From assembly GCA_964536805.1 (NCBI GenBank), contig CAZHYQ010000011.1, forward strand, positions 22,265-86,264: DNA of 64,000 nt, written 5' to 3'. Below, piece by piece: positions 23,940-32,677 of the stretch. Positions within the stretch are counted from its first letter, which is position 1; every line of letters begins with the position of its first letter. This DNA is from Longilinea sp964536805 (lineage in GTDB: Bacteria; Chloroflexota; Anaerolineae; Anaerolineales; Anaerolineaceae). The notes under the pieces are model-generated. The model was not told the origin of the DNA. It ran no database searches and saw only the letters and a list, made by a program, of their open reading frames with translations. Made by a program: the position numbers and the translations under genes.

Positions 23940-26269
23940 GGCAATGAGGCGTAATAAAGCTGGTTGCCAAAAGCGAAAACGGCCAGACGGCCCGGTGTGA
24001 CCGCAAAAGCCGTCACGGCCTGGTTTGGCAAGGTGAAATCGGCATTCACCGCGGGCCGGAGTACTTTTGCCAGGTAAAGCTGCAGGCTGAACTGATAGAT
24101 CGCCGGGCCTTTCTTGCCATCCAAAATATAAAGGGAGGCTTCAGGCGGCTGGGTAACCTGCAGATGCATAAATTGCGCATCGCTAAAGGCAACCGGGTTC
24201 TGCTCGCGGCCCGCCCGCGCATCCTCGTAGGGAGCAGGATCGGTGCAGCGGGTCGGCGAGAAGTCGAAATTGCTGTAGGTACAGCGGCTCATTTGACCGG
24301 ACTGGTGCAGTAGATACAGATCATCCTGGTAGATGGTCAAATCGATGGCATCCGCCATGACGGGCACTTCACGGTCAAAAAAGAGCCGCGGCATGTCAGG
24401 AAAGATCAGATCGGTGCCATCGTAACGCCAGACGGCATTGTTTTTGACATCCAGTACATAAAGAACATTCTGGCTGTAGGCAATGGAGACAATCTGTCCC
24501 CATCCATTGTCTGGGGGCTTTAGGGTGGTCTGGTTGGAGGCGGTGATATTTGGGCCGCACAAGAGCAAATTGCCGGTATCGTCGATGCCCATTACAGTTG
24601 CCTTGTGCGAATTGGTGAGCGGGACGGCAACCAAATCGATCAACGGTCGAATGATCACGGATCCTTTTTCGCCAGGCGAACAATCAAACTTCGGATCCAC
24701 TTCATAACCCTGTCCGGTCAAAAACAGGCGCATAATGCGTCCCTGGCTGGAATCCAGCAAATACAGGTCAGTGCTCGAGGTGACGATGCGGGTAATATTG
24801 ACCGGCGATCCAAAGCCACCCGACAGGGCAGGTTGCAAATTCAAGCGGGTGATTCCATCCAACGAATCCAACGCTGCCTGCACCTTATCGCGGTCAGCCA
24901 CCGATTGATCGGAACGGCCGTAGTTTTCAGCCTGTTTGATCCAATATAGCGCTTGTTCCCAACTGGCGCGCTGCAGGGCAGCGTCAGTCTGTTCGCCGGC
25001 CTGTTGAATGAATTTTTCGGCCTGTACCAGGTAGGTGGCGTGTTGCTCGCCTCGGCCGCTGCGGAAATAAACCGTCATTGCCAGTGCAACGACCACCAGC
25101 GGAATAACCAGGGCAATAAAAAGCATCGAAGCTGTAGAAAGACCGCGTTGGTCGCCGTTGTTGGGCAACATTCGCAATGTAAATGTTTTGACAGCCTGCC
25201 CAACGCGCGATCTGAAGGCGTTGTAACCCTTCCAAATTCCGGAAATCCGCCGGCGCGTGGCCGGATTAAGCGTGGCAGGTGCAGCTTTGCGGCGTTCACG
25301 GGCGGTACGAGGTACATCGGCGGCTGCAGCCGGCGGCGTTGTTTGTGCAACAGGAGGCGCAACCTGGCGGTGAATGGTTGCTATGGATTCTTCCGGAGGC
25401 AGTTCCAGTCCATCCAATGATGCATCAACTTCACTTGAAACACCGGATGAAGTTGATTCGGAAGAATATTCATACGGCAGGGGCGGTGCCGCAGCTGGCG
25501 CGATTGGAATATCGGCTGCCGGAACGGTTGTCAAAGGATTGTTGACGGCTGTTGGCTCAATTTTCTGCGGCGGTTGACCGCGCAGGGGACGCACTTCGCC
25601 AGACCCGGGTTGTATCTGGAGGATCACTGCCTGTAAATCGGGGCCGCTTTGCCCGGTCAACCGGCGGCGGATGGCTTCGCCGCCCAATTGATTCAGATTC
25701 GAAAGCACGGCTGGCGACCACGCCGGCGGCGGGTAGGGACTGACCAATAGTAAATCGCCAGGACCTAAGCCTGGCTGGTAAAACCGCAGGGTTGAGGTCC
25801 GGCTCAGCCCTAAGCCACGTCCCAGGCTGGCATCTTTAATTACATCGACCCGGGAGCCAGAGATAATAAAAGAGCTTGCCTGGCCGGCCTGGGCAAGCAG
25901 TATTTGATCTTTGTGAATGACCAGAAAGGTCAAAATGCCAGCAGCTTGCAATCCTTCGCGGGCCGTCTTAAGATTGCGCTCCAGCAGGAATTCGTTCACA
26001 GAATCTGCGGCTTCGCGTAAACCCGAGGTCACCGAATGCTGTGAGCGGTAATATACCTCGGCTGTGTGCAGCAACAGGCTTTCTTGAGCAGGCGCTGGCA
26101 GCGGAGAATTACCATCAAGGCCAAGCAGGATCAGCAGAATATCGCCGTTGCGGTTGCGGGAAGCTTTGCGCGGCGATTGTGATATGAACAATCCAGGCAG
26201 GCTGCTTTGTTCCTGACCGGCGGCCAGTGAAAGGGGATGAAAAAGAAGATCAAACAAGGTCGTATCCAA
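23936..26269 (-). CDS. PP2C-like domain membrane protein with extracytoplasmic sensor-like region
   Basis: A 777-residue protein. Residues ~1-240 follow the pattern of a PPM/PP2C phosphatase fold (ILTFLVIHKDQILLAQAGQ..SSFII, SLGRGLGL, LGPGDLLLVSPY), but the Asp-Gly metal-binding motifs are not visible, so it looks catalytically dead. A Pro/Ala-rich linker, a basic stretch and one transmembrane helix (~380-402, ASMLFIALVIPLVVVALAMTVYF) follow. The C-terminal ~370 residues outside have a helical stalk and repeated beta-strand blocks that suggest a propeller. Start is TTG with AGGA upstream. Function unknown; coupled to the S51 peptidase. Confidence 0.8.
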   Translation of the reverse strand: MDTTLFDLLFHPLSLAAGQEQSSLPGLFISQSPRKASRNRNGDILLILLGLDGNSPLPAPAQESLLLHTAEVYYRSQHSVTSGLREAADSVNEFLLERNLKTAREGLQAAGILTFLVIHKDQILLAQAGQASSFIISGSRVDVIKDASLGRGLGLSRTSTLRFYQPGLGPGDLLLVSPYPPPAWSPAVLSNLNQLGGEAIRRRLTGQSGPDLQAVILQIQPGSGEVRPLRGQPPQKIEPTAVNNPLTTVPAADIPIAPAAAPPLPYEYSSESTSSGVSSEVDASLDGLELPPEESIATIHRQVAPPVAQTTPPAAAADVPRTARERRKAAPATLNPATRRRISGIWKGYNAFRSRVGQAVKTFTLRMLPNNGDQRGLSTASMLFIALVIPLVVVALAMTVYFRSGRGEQHATYLVQAEKFIQQAGEQTDAALQRASWEQALYWIKQAENYGRSDQSVADRDKVQAALDSLDGITRLNLQPALSGGFGSPVNITRIVTSSTDLYLLDSSQGRIMRLFLTGQGYEVDPKFDCSPGEKGSVIIRPLIDLVAVPLTNSHKATVMGIDDTGNLLLCGPNITASNQTTLKPPDNGWGQIVSIAYSQNVLYVLDVKNNAVWRYDGTDLIFPDMPRLFFDREVPVMADAIDLTIYQDDLYLLHQSGQMSRCTYSNFDFSPTRCTDPAPYEDARAGREQNPVAFSDAQFMHLQVTQPPEASLYILDGKKGPAIYQFSLQLYLAKVLRPAVNADFTLPNQAVTAFAVTPGRLAVFAFGNQLYYASLP

Positions 26270-26445
26270 TCCGGTCCTGAGTGCTGGTTGAGGTGATTAT
26301 ACATCAAAGCCCTGGGTTGATTGCCAGGCTACTGGTTACTAAGCAACATCCGTGCCAGTTAGGCCGTCCAGTAAAAGGCATTCAACCTGACTTGAGTTGA
26401 CCAAGGGGACCTGACCGTTGGTATGCAATTATTAGCGGATACGGT

Positions 26446-27345
26446 TTATTCTTCCCAATCGTCCGGTTCAATGTGGACGTATGCCCGATCGACATCGGGG
26501 AGTGCCTGCAGACGCCGGCTGACCTCATCTGAAATTAAATGCGCTTCACTCAAAGTAATGTTACTGTCCAGGTTGATGTGCAAATCCACCATCAATTTGG
26601 GACCGACGTAATCGGTCATTGTATGGTGCACGCGGATAACGCCAGGTACCGATTCGGCGATTTCGACAATCTGCTGCCGCAATTCCTCGCTCGCACCGGC
26701 ACCGGTTAGAAATTTCAGGTTTTCTCGCGCCGCGTTGAAGGCAGCCCGGAAAATCCAGGCTGCAACAATCAGACCGGCAATTGGATCCAACAGAGACCAG
26801 AAAGATGAACCGACAATCCCGATAAACGCGGCCATGGATGTCATTACATCGCTTAAATTATCGGCGGCAGTGGTGGACAGGGTGGGGCTGTTGACTTTTT
26901 TGGCAATACGGCGGATGGAAACAAACATGCCAGCTTTTATTAGTGCCGCCATCACCAATACGAAGACTGGCAATCCCAATTCAATTTTTTGGCCGCCAGC
27001 GATGAACCGTGCAATGGAATTATGGGCTGCTTGATACCCAGCGAATGCCATCGAAAATGTTACCATCAAACCCACCAGGGGTTCGAAACGGCCATGCCCT
27101 TGCGGGTGGCTGATATCTGGCGGGCGCTGCGCCACCCACAGACCTAACACCATCAGGAGTGAATAGGCAACATCCGATACCGAATTGGCTGCATCGGCAT
27201 ACAGCGCGGCGCTGCCTGAAATGGCAGCCGCAATCCCCTTGGCAACTGCCAGCAGGATATTTCCTGCCACAGTAATGATCAATGCCGTGCGAAAAAGTCT
27301 TCCTCTTTCAGGCTCCGGCTGATAATCGCGAACCCAACGCATCAT
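26446..27345 (-). CDS. cation diffusion facilitator (CDF) metal transporter
   Basis: A 299-residue membrane transporter exporting divalent metal ions by proton antiport. Six hydrophobic segments; the metal-site patterns ALYADAANSVSD in TM2 and TAADNLSDV in TM5, the HPQGHGRFEPL loop after TM3 and a C-terminal cytoplasmic ferredoxin-like domain (VRVHHTMTDYVGPKLMVDLHI) are all present. The TM5 motif DNLSD instead of HxxxD suggests a Mn/Fe-type rather than Zn-type site (inference). The start ATG (27345, next to another ATG at 27342) follows a hairpin/T-run with only a weak ribosome site. The frame is open further upstream to 27456 but passes through the promoter and hairpin. Confidence 0.9.
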   Translation of the reverse strand: MMRWVRDYQPEPERGRLFRTALIITVAGNILLAVAKGIAAAISGSAALYADAANSVSDVAYSLLMVLGLWVAQRPPDISHPQGHGRFEPLVGLMVTFSMAFAGYQAAHNSIARFIAGGQKIELGLPVFVLVMAALIKAGMFVSIRRIAKKVNSPTLSTTAADNLSDVMTSMAAFIGIVGSSFWSLLDPIAGLIVAAWIFRAAFNAARENLKFLTGAGASEELRQQIVEIAESVPGVIRVHHTMTDYVGPKLMVDLHINLDSNITLSEAHLISDEVSRRLQALPDVDRAYVHIEPDDWEE

Positions 27346-27358
27346 CCAGCTTCTTTCG

Positions 27359-27413
27359 AAAAAAAACACCCGGTCGAGCGGGTGACCGCAACCAATTAAC
27401 AGGCGCAAGTATA
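27359..27413 (-). promoter_or_regulatory. promoter and attenuator-like leader of the CDF gene
   Basis: Minus-strand extended -10 TGC-TATACT (27408-27416) predicts +1 near 27401. About 17 bases into the transcript starts a terminator-like hairpin CACCCG-CTCGAC-CGGGTG (27367-27384) followed by eight T (27359-27366), only 14 bases before the start codon. A competing stem CGGTC/GACCG (27384-27388 with 27371-27375) overlaps the terminator arm. This fits transcription attenuation. The leader is too short for a known metal riboswitch. Confidence 0.55.
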
Positions 27414-27605
27414 GCACACCTGTTACGGGATTTGCTATTAATTCAGGCAGTACCATTCCCTACTTTTGTCTAGTGCGAAACCCCGGGGATTATTGGTAAA
27501 GTAATTGTGGCGTAACAACTTAAAAAAAACATTCCCGTATGGATAGATGCAGGTCAACGTACCTGGCGAATGAAACGAAACAAATCTTTGAAAGGGCTTG
27601 ATGAC

Positions 27606-28112
27606 ATGGAAACGAAACAACGTTCTGGTTTGGCTTTCGGATCGATTATCCTGCTCGTCGGCATCTGGCTGCTGGCCGTACAGATTGTACCTTCGTTGCG
27701 GATTTGGGCTCAGCAGTTTGAAACCTGGCCGATGATCATTCTCGGCGCGGCGGCACTTTTACTGCTGCTGGGGCTTATTACCCGTGATGCAAATCTGATG
27801 GTACCAGCCTGTATTGTTGCCACGGTTGGCGGCATCCTGATGGTCAACACCATGACTGGCAATTACCTCTCCTGGGCTTATGCCTGGGCTCTTCTTCCGG
27901 GCGGTGCTGGTGTTGGCGATGTCTTGGCTGGCATTATGGGAAGCGAACGCGGCCGCATAAATCGTGGACTGAATGAAATAGCCACCAGCCTCATTCTCTT
28001 TGTCATTTTTGCTTCGTTTTTTGGTGGACTGACCTGGTTGGGACCTTACTGGCCGGTGCTTGTAATTGTAGCCGGCCTGTGGCTGCTCGTCCGGGCATTT
28101 TGGCGAAAGTAG
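27606..28112 (+). CDS. DUF5668/LiaI-like membrane protein 1
   Basis: A 168-residue membrane protein with about five to six hydrophobic segments. The N- and C-terminal pairs (FGSIILLVGIWLLA; GPYWPVLVIVAGLWLLVRAFW) share the Trp-Pro-hydrophobic pattern of the LiaI/LiaF transmembrane domain family. I start it at the ATG at 27606 because AAAGGG lies upstream; another in-frame ATG is at 27570. First of four related genes in a row. Confidence 0.75.
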   Translation: METKQRSGLAFGSIILLVGIWLLAVQIVPSLRIWAQQFETWPMIILGAAALLLLLGLITRDANLMVPACIVATVGGILMVNTMTGNYLSWAYAWALLPGGAGVGDVLAGIMGSERGRINRGLNEIATSLILFVIFASFFGGLTWLGPYWPVLVIVAGLWLLVRAFWRK

Positions 28113-28139
28113 TTCTTATTCAGATAGGTCGAGGAGAAA

Positions 28140-28940
28140 ATGATGCGACGCAACCGTCTTTTTTGGGGTTTCATTGTTCTGCTGGCTGGCGTTTTGCTTT
28201 TGATGAATACCCTCAATATTTTCACTTTCAATTTCTGGAGCGTTTTTTGGGCACTCCTGCTCATTCTGGCAGGCGTGTGGTTTTTACTGGGTCCGCGACT
28301 TTTCAAGCGTGAATTCAGCGAGGAGAAGGTTTCTATACCCCTGGAAGGCGCCAGTGAATCCGATATTCGTATCGATCATGGCGCTGGTCAATTGACAATA
28401 AATTCGGCCAGTCTGCCCGCAGAAATACTGAACGGTACAGTTTCAGGCGGTCTTGAAAAAGTGACCTCACGCAGCGGCAGCATTGTCTCGGTGAGACTTT
28501 CAATGGCTAAGGATAGCCTGTTGGTTCCCTTTCCCAATATGGATTTCAAAGGTTTCATTTGGAATCTGGCAATTAACCGCGATCTTCCATTGCGGCTCGA
28601 ACTCAACACCGGCGCTGGTGAAACGGTCCTTGACCTGAACGACACATTGGTCAAACAACTCCGCATTGAAACCGGCGCCAGTTCCACCCGCGTAACGCTT
28701 CCATCGCGTGCCGGCATGACCCGGGTGGCCGCCAAAGCGGGCATGGCTTCACTGGAATTCAATGTTCCGCAGGGGGTCGCTGCCCGCATCGGCCTGCGCA
28801 CAGGAATTTCAGGCACCAAAATCGACACAACCCGCTTTCCTCAAAATGGCGATACCTACCAATCGCCGGATTTTGACACTGCAGCCAACAAAGTGGACAT
28901 CGAAATCGAAGCCGGCATGGGCGGCATTGAAATCCGGTAA
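28140..28940 (+). CDS. LiaF-like protein (two helices plus beta-solenoid domain)
   Basis: A 266-residue protein. N-terminal LiaI/LiaF TM domain (LFWGFIVLLAGVLLLMNTL, FWALLLILAGVWFLLGP), then about 200 residues of regularly spaced short beta strands with Gly turns (GAGQLTINSASL, ELNTGAGETVLDLNDT, IETGASSTRVTLP, AKAGMASLEFNVP, IEAGMGGIEIR), as in LiaF/DUF4097-type C-terminal domains. In Firmicutes LiaF restrains a cell-envelope stress two-component system; no such system is in the window. GAGGAG precedes two adjacent ATGs. Confidence 0.8.
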   Translation: MMRRNRLFWGFIVLLAGVLLLMNTLNIFTFNFWSVFWALLLILAGVWFLLGPRLFKREFSEEKVSIPLEGASESDIRIDHGAGQLTINSASLPAEILNGTVSGGLEKVTSRSGSIVSVRLSMAKDSLLVPFPNMDFKGFIWNLAINRDLPLRLELNTGAGETVLDLNDTLVKQLRIETGASSTRVTLPSRAGMTRVAAKAGMASLEFNVPQGVAARIGLRTGISGTKIDTTRFPQNGDTYQSPDFDTAANKVDIEIEAGMGGIEIR

Positions 28941-28978
28941 TTGCTGGAATTTTCCGATCTTGATAATTGGAGTCTAAA

Positions 28979-29620
28979 ATGAAGAATTCAAATTCCTGGC
29001 GCGTTTTGGTTGGGGTGGGGTTGGTGCTGGTTGGCGCGTTGGCATTGCTGCAAACGCTTACCGGTTGGGAAATCGGGGGTATCTTCTGGGGTATTTTATT
29101 TGCCGCAGCCGGCGCGGGATTTCTGTATGTTTTATTTCAGGACCGCCGCCGCTGGTGGGCGGCCATTCCTGGCGTGATCCTCTTGGGAATCGGCGCGACC
29201 ATTGTCCTTTCCACGGTGGCGCCAACTGCAGCAGAGTGGATTAGCGGGTTAATCATTCTGGGTGGGATCAGTGCGGCTTTCTTCGCCGTATATGCGCTTA
29301 GTCCATTAAATTGGTGGGCATTAATTCCTGCTGGCGTGATGGCTACCCTGGCACTGGTGAGTGTGCTGGACAATATTCATAACTTTGACAGCGGTTGGGT
29401 TTTCCTTTTGGGCATGGCAGCGACCTTTGCCATGGTGGCTTTGTTGCCAGAGCGGACCACAGGTCGAAAACTGACGTGGGCATGGTACCCCGCGGTTGCC
29501 CTGGCGGTGATTGCAGCTATCGTGTTGATTTCATCCTTTGAAGTCACCAGCGTAGTATGGGCGGTGCTGTTGATTGGCGGCGGCTTGCTGCTGGTCTGGC
29601 AGGCTATGCGGAAATCGTAA
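28979..29620 (+). CDS. polytopic membrane protein of the DUF5668-like cluster
   Basis: A 213-residue protein with about seven to eight hydrophobic segments built from the same motif (LVGVGLVLVGALALLQTL, GILFAAAGAGFLYVLF, WAVLLIGGGLLLVWQA). No soluble domain. GGAG six bases before the ATG at 28979 sets the start; the frame extends 12 bases further 5'. It sits 38 bases after the LiaF-like gene on the same strand. Confidence 0.75.
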   Translation: MKNSNSWRVLVGVGLVLVGALALLQTLTGWEIGGIFWGILFAAAGAGFLYVLFQDRRRWWAAIPGVILLGIGATIVLSTVAPTAAEWISGLIILGGISAAFFAVYALSPLNWWALIPAGVMATLALVSVLDNIHNFDSGWVFLLGMAATFAMVALLPERTTGRKLTWAWYPAVALAVIAAIVLISSFEVTSVVWAVLLIGGGLLLVWQAMRKS

Positions 29621-29652
29621 TCCGGGATTCTTGGGTGAAGGAGAAAAATACC

Positions 29653-30720
29653 ATGGAAGAGAAACGAATTCAAACCCGGCACAGCCTTTTCTGGCCGTTG
29701 ATGCTGATTGCTTTTGGGGTGGTGTTATTGATGACCAACATGAATACTCTACCTGGCAATCTGTGGGACTATGTTGCGAAATACTGGCCGGTGTTATTCA
29801 TCCTCAGCGGATTGGATCACATTTATCAGGGAAAGAATTGGGTTGGTGCGGTGATCCTGGTTGGGCTGGGAGGCGTCCTTTTGGCAGGCAACCTTAACCA
29901 GCTGCCCTGGAGCGGTTTGGATTTGTTGCTGCGCCTGTGGCCGGTGTTGATTGTGGCAGCGGGTCTGGATTTAATGATGCAGGGTCGGACATCAACACTC
30001 GGCGCAGTTCTCATCGTGCTTTTGGCAGTGGCCCTAGTGGCTGGCATGGTCTGGATCGGTTTTGCAGCACCTGGCAGCGCGGCAACAGCTCCCATTGAAG
30101 TTAACCAGCCCTTGCAGGGCGCTCAAAGCGCATCGGTGATTCTTACAATTCTTACGGGGAATGCGAACATTGCCGGCGGGGCTGAAAGCAGCCAGTTAAT
30201 CTCCGGCACAGTTTTTATGCCCAACCAGGTGAGAGCAAAGGAGAGTTATTCTGTTAATGGCGGCGAAGGCCGGTACGAACTGCAACCTGCGTCCAATACA
30301 CGCATGCCGGTCTTTGGGTCAGTAAATGACAAGCAGACGGATTTGAAAGTAAACAGCTCCATTCCCACAGATCTCAACCTGACCTTGATTGCCGGCGTGG
30401 AAAACCTGGATCTGCGTGCCATCAAAACCTCGGCACTGGAAACGGAAAACATCTTTGGCAGGACAGTCATCACGCTGCCATCCAATGGCCGTTTTACGGG
30501 AAAAGCCGGGGTCATTTTCGGCGAATTGATCGTTCGGGTACCGCGCGGCGTGCCGGTTGAATTCAACATGGATACGGTCATTGTGGGAAAAGATTTTCCG
30601 CAGGATTTTCTGCGGGAAGGCGACAAGATCCTTTCGCCTGAGGCCGCCAGCGGCAGAGCCGATATCGTCCTGTCGCTGGAAAATGTGTTTGGCAGGGTAA
30701 AAATAGAATACTTGCCTTGA
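29653..30720 (+). CDS. DUF5668 membrane domain protein with C-terminal beta-rich domain
   Basis: A 355-residue protein. It begins with LFWPLMLIAFGVVLLMTNM and two further repeats of the WPVLFILSGLD/WPVLIVAAGLDLMMQG module (about six helices to residue ~140), followed by an extracytoplasmic beta-rich domain of about 210 residues resembling the LiaF/toast-rack type (TDLKVNSSIPTDLNLTLIAG, IFGRTVITLP, GVIFGELIVRVP). Start at 29653 has GAAGGAG about ten bases upstream. Last gene of the four-gene array; a strong terminator follows. Confidence 0.78.
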   Translation: MEEKRIQTRHSLFWPLMLIAFGVVLLMTNMNTLPGNLWDYVAKYWPVLFILSGLDHIYQGKNWVGAVILVGLGGVLLAGNLNQLPWSGLDLLLRLWPVLIVAAGLDLMMQGRTSTLGAVLIVLLAVALVAGMVWIGFAAPGSAATAPIEVNQPLQGAQSASVILTILTGNANIAGGAESSQLISGTVFMPNQVRAKESYSVNGGEGRYELQPASNTRMPVFGSVNDKQTDLKVNSSIPTDLNLTLIAGVENLDLRAIKTSALETENIFGRTVITLPSNGRFTGKAGVIFGELIVRVPRGVPVEFNMDTVIVGKDFPQDFLREGDKILSPEAASGRADIVLSLENVFGRVKIEYLP

Positions 30721-30739
30721 CACTTAACGTTTGGTTGAT

Positions 30740-30776
30740 AAGGTGGACGGTCTACGACAGGCCTGTCCACCTTTTT
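30740..30776 (+). terminator. Rho-independent terminator of the LiaF-like array
   Basis: Stem AAGGTGGAC/GTCCACCTT with a T-rich tail (CTTTTTCTT), 19 bases after the stop at 30720. Confidence 0.9.
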
Positions 30777-30845
30777 CTTGAAAACAGGGAACTATTTGAA
30801 ACAATTTTCGTCTAGTATGTAATTGGAAACCAAAGGAGAAGAACC

Positions 30846-31568
30846 ATGTACAAGTACATTACCTTAGCTGTTATTGTTATCCTCGTCGCAGGTCTTTTGA
30901 GCGCCTGCTCGCCGGCTTCTGCGACCAATTCTTTAAATCCTTACCCCCGCCAATTGAGCGCCTCCGGCCAGGGAAAGGTTTACATCGTGCCTGATTTGGC
31001 TTACATCTACATCGGAGTTCGCGTTCAAACGGCCAATTTAAGCGATTCGCTCAACCAGAGCAATAGCAAGTCCGCCGAGATCGCCTCGCAATTGAAGGAG
31101 CTTGGGGTGGCCGATCAGGATATCCAGACAAGTGCCTTCAATGTTTATCCGCAGCAAAACTACGACCAGAACGGTCAATCTACCGGCACGGAGTATGTGG
31201 TCGAGAATACCGTGAATGTGACGGTACGCGATCTGAATAAACTTGGCCAGGTGCTGGATTCAGTCGTCCGGTCGGGTGCCAACAGCATCAACAGCATCTC
31301 GTTCGATGTAGCCGACCGCGCTGCCGCTGAAAAACAGGCCCGTGAACTGGCGCTCAAAGATGCGCGGGCTCGTGCCGAAGAAATTGCCGGAATCTCTGGC
31401 GTCGAACTTGGCAAGCTGATTTCAGTCAGCGTTTACAACTCTGGCTCTCCTGCCCCAGTTTATGAAGGCAAGGGCGGTGCGGCGATGTCGAGCTCGGGTC
31501 AGGTGCCTGTGGCGGCCGGCCAGCTGCTCATCACCGCTGATGCCAGCGTGTCCTTCGAAATCAAGTAG
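30846..31568 (+). CDS. SIMPL-domain (DUF541) lipoprotein
   Basis: A 240-residue extracytoplasmic lipoprotein: signal MYKYITLAVIVILVAGLLSAC with lipobox Cys21, then a SIMPL/DUF541 domain (SASGQGKVYIVPDLAYIYIGV, NVYPQQNYDQ, VENTVNVTVRDL, ARELALKDARARAEEIA). Bacterial homologues are periplasmic or surface proteins linked to oxidative or envelope stress; the biochemical role is not established. AAAGGAGAA lies upstream of the ATG. It has its own transcription unit between two terminators. Confidence 0.9.
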   Translation: MYKYITLAVIVILVAGLLSACSPASATNSLNPYPRQLSASGQGKVYIVPDLAYIYIGVRVQTANLSDSLNQSNSKSAEIASQLKELGVADQDIQTSAFNVYPQQNYDQNGQSTGTEYVVENTVNVTVRDLNKLGQVLDSVVRSGANSINSISFDVADRAAAEKQARELALKDARARAEEIAGISGVELGKLISVSVYNSGSPAPVYEGKGGAAMSSSGQVPVAAGQLLITADASVSFEIK

Positions 31569-31590
31569 AAGTCCCTTCCTCAAATCAGAA

Positions 31591-31622
31591 AACAAGGCGC
31601 CGGTAATTACCAGCGCCTTGTT
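31591..31622. terminator. bidirectional terminator between SIMPL gene and glpX
   Basis: Ten-base arms AACAAGGCGC (31591-31600) and GCGCCTTGTT (31613-31622); the loop holds a further self-complementary GGTAATTACC. Lies between convergent genes. Confidence 0.82.
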
Positions 31623-31640
31623 TGATTCATTTAGTAAAGT

Positions 31641-32627
31641 TTAGTAATGAATTTCGCTGATGCGGGAAAGTTTGGCGAAGCTGTGTTGCGCGTTGATACG
31701 GCGCACGGTGCCGGTCAATCCGCGCATGACAATACTTTCGGTTGTGGCACCGGCCCCAGTATAAGAGACGCCATGCAGTAATTCGCCGCCGGTAATGCCG
31801 GTGGCGGCAAAAAAAGTGTCTTCAGAAGAAACCAAATCTTCCAGTTTGAGCACTTTGTCGAGCTGGTAACCCAGATCGATGCCTTTCTGGCGTTCCTCAT
31901 CGTTTCGCGGGAAAATTTTCCCCTGCATATTTCCACCCAGGCAACGCAGCGCACAGGCTGCAAGCACGCCTTCAGGAGTACCGCCTACACCCATCAGAAT
32001 GTCAATACCGGTCTCTGGAATGGCTGTCATCAAAACGCCGGCCACGTCGCCATCCGGAATCAGCCGGATGCGGGCATTGAGACGGCGTACTTCAGCGATC
32101 AGATTCGCGTGCCGCGGGCGGTCCAGGATGACGACGGTCAGGTCTTCAACATCCATGCCTTTGGCCCGGGCAACGGCATGCAGGTTGTCGCTGACCGATG
32201 CGTTGATATCGATGACATCGCGCGCCTCTGGTCCAACGGCGATTTTATCCATGTATACAAAAGGACCAGGGTTGAACATAGTGCCGCGCGGGGCCAGGGC
32301 TACAGTCGAGATCGAGTTATAGAGGCCATGAGCCAACGGGCGCGTACCGTCTATGGGATCTACAGCGATGTCCACCTCTGGCGGCTCGCCGTTGCCAAGA
32401 TGCTCGCCGTTATAAAGCATGGGGGCTTCATCTTTTTCGCCTTCACCAATCACAATGATGCCATCCATCTCAACTTCGTTTAGAACCAGCCGCATGGCAT
32501 CAACCGATGCTTTGTCCGCGGCAATTTTATCTCCGCGTCCCATAAACCGTCCGGCAGCCAGGGCGGCCGCCTCCGTTACACGCACCAGATCAAGGGCAAG
32601 GTTACGCGTTGGCTTGGAGTGTTTCAT
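31641..32627 (-). CDS. glpX: class II fructose-1,6-bisphosphatase
   Basis: A 328-residue GlpX, hydrolysing fructose 1,6-bisphosphate in gluconeogenesis (some homologues also act on sedoheptulose bisphosphate). Metal and substrate motifs are intact: DKASVDAMR, GEGEKDEAPMLYNGE, DPIDGTRPLA, DRPRH, GVGGTPEGVLAA and TGITGGELLHGV. Length matches the family (~320-336). GGAGG four bases before the ATG. Presence of this enzyme fits an organism able to run gluconeogenesis. Confidence 0.96.
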   Translation of the reverse strand: MKHSKPTRNLALDLVRVTEAAALAAGRFMGRGDKIAADKASVDAMRLVLNEVEMDGIIVIGEGEKDEAPMLYNGEHLGNGEPPEVDIAVDPIDGTRPLAHGLYNSISTVALAPRGTMFNPGPFVYMDKIAVGPEARDVIDINASVSDNLHAVARAKGMDVEDLTVVILDRPRHANLIAEVRRLNARIRLIPDGDVAGVLMTAIPETGIDILMGVGGTPEGVLAACALRCLGGNMQGKIFPRNDEERQKGIDLGYQLDKVLKLEDLVSSEDTFFAATGITGGELLHGVSYTGAGATTESIVMRGLTGTVRRINAQHSFAKLSRISEIHY

Positions 32628-32677
32628 TTTGCCTCCTCAGGATGAATGGATCGGCTACGGCTGGCAATCCGCCAGGG

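Noticed and set aside
27400..27600. NiCo or yybP-ykoY riboswitch before the CDF gene
   Set aside because: The predicted leader is only ~55 bases and lacks the conserved four-way junction elements; an attenuator hairpin is all that can be supported.
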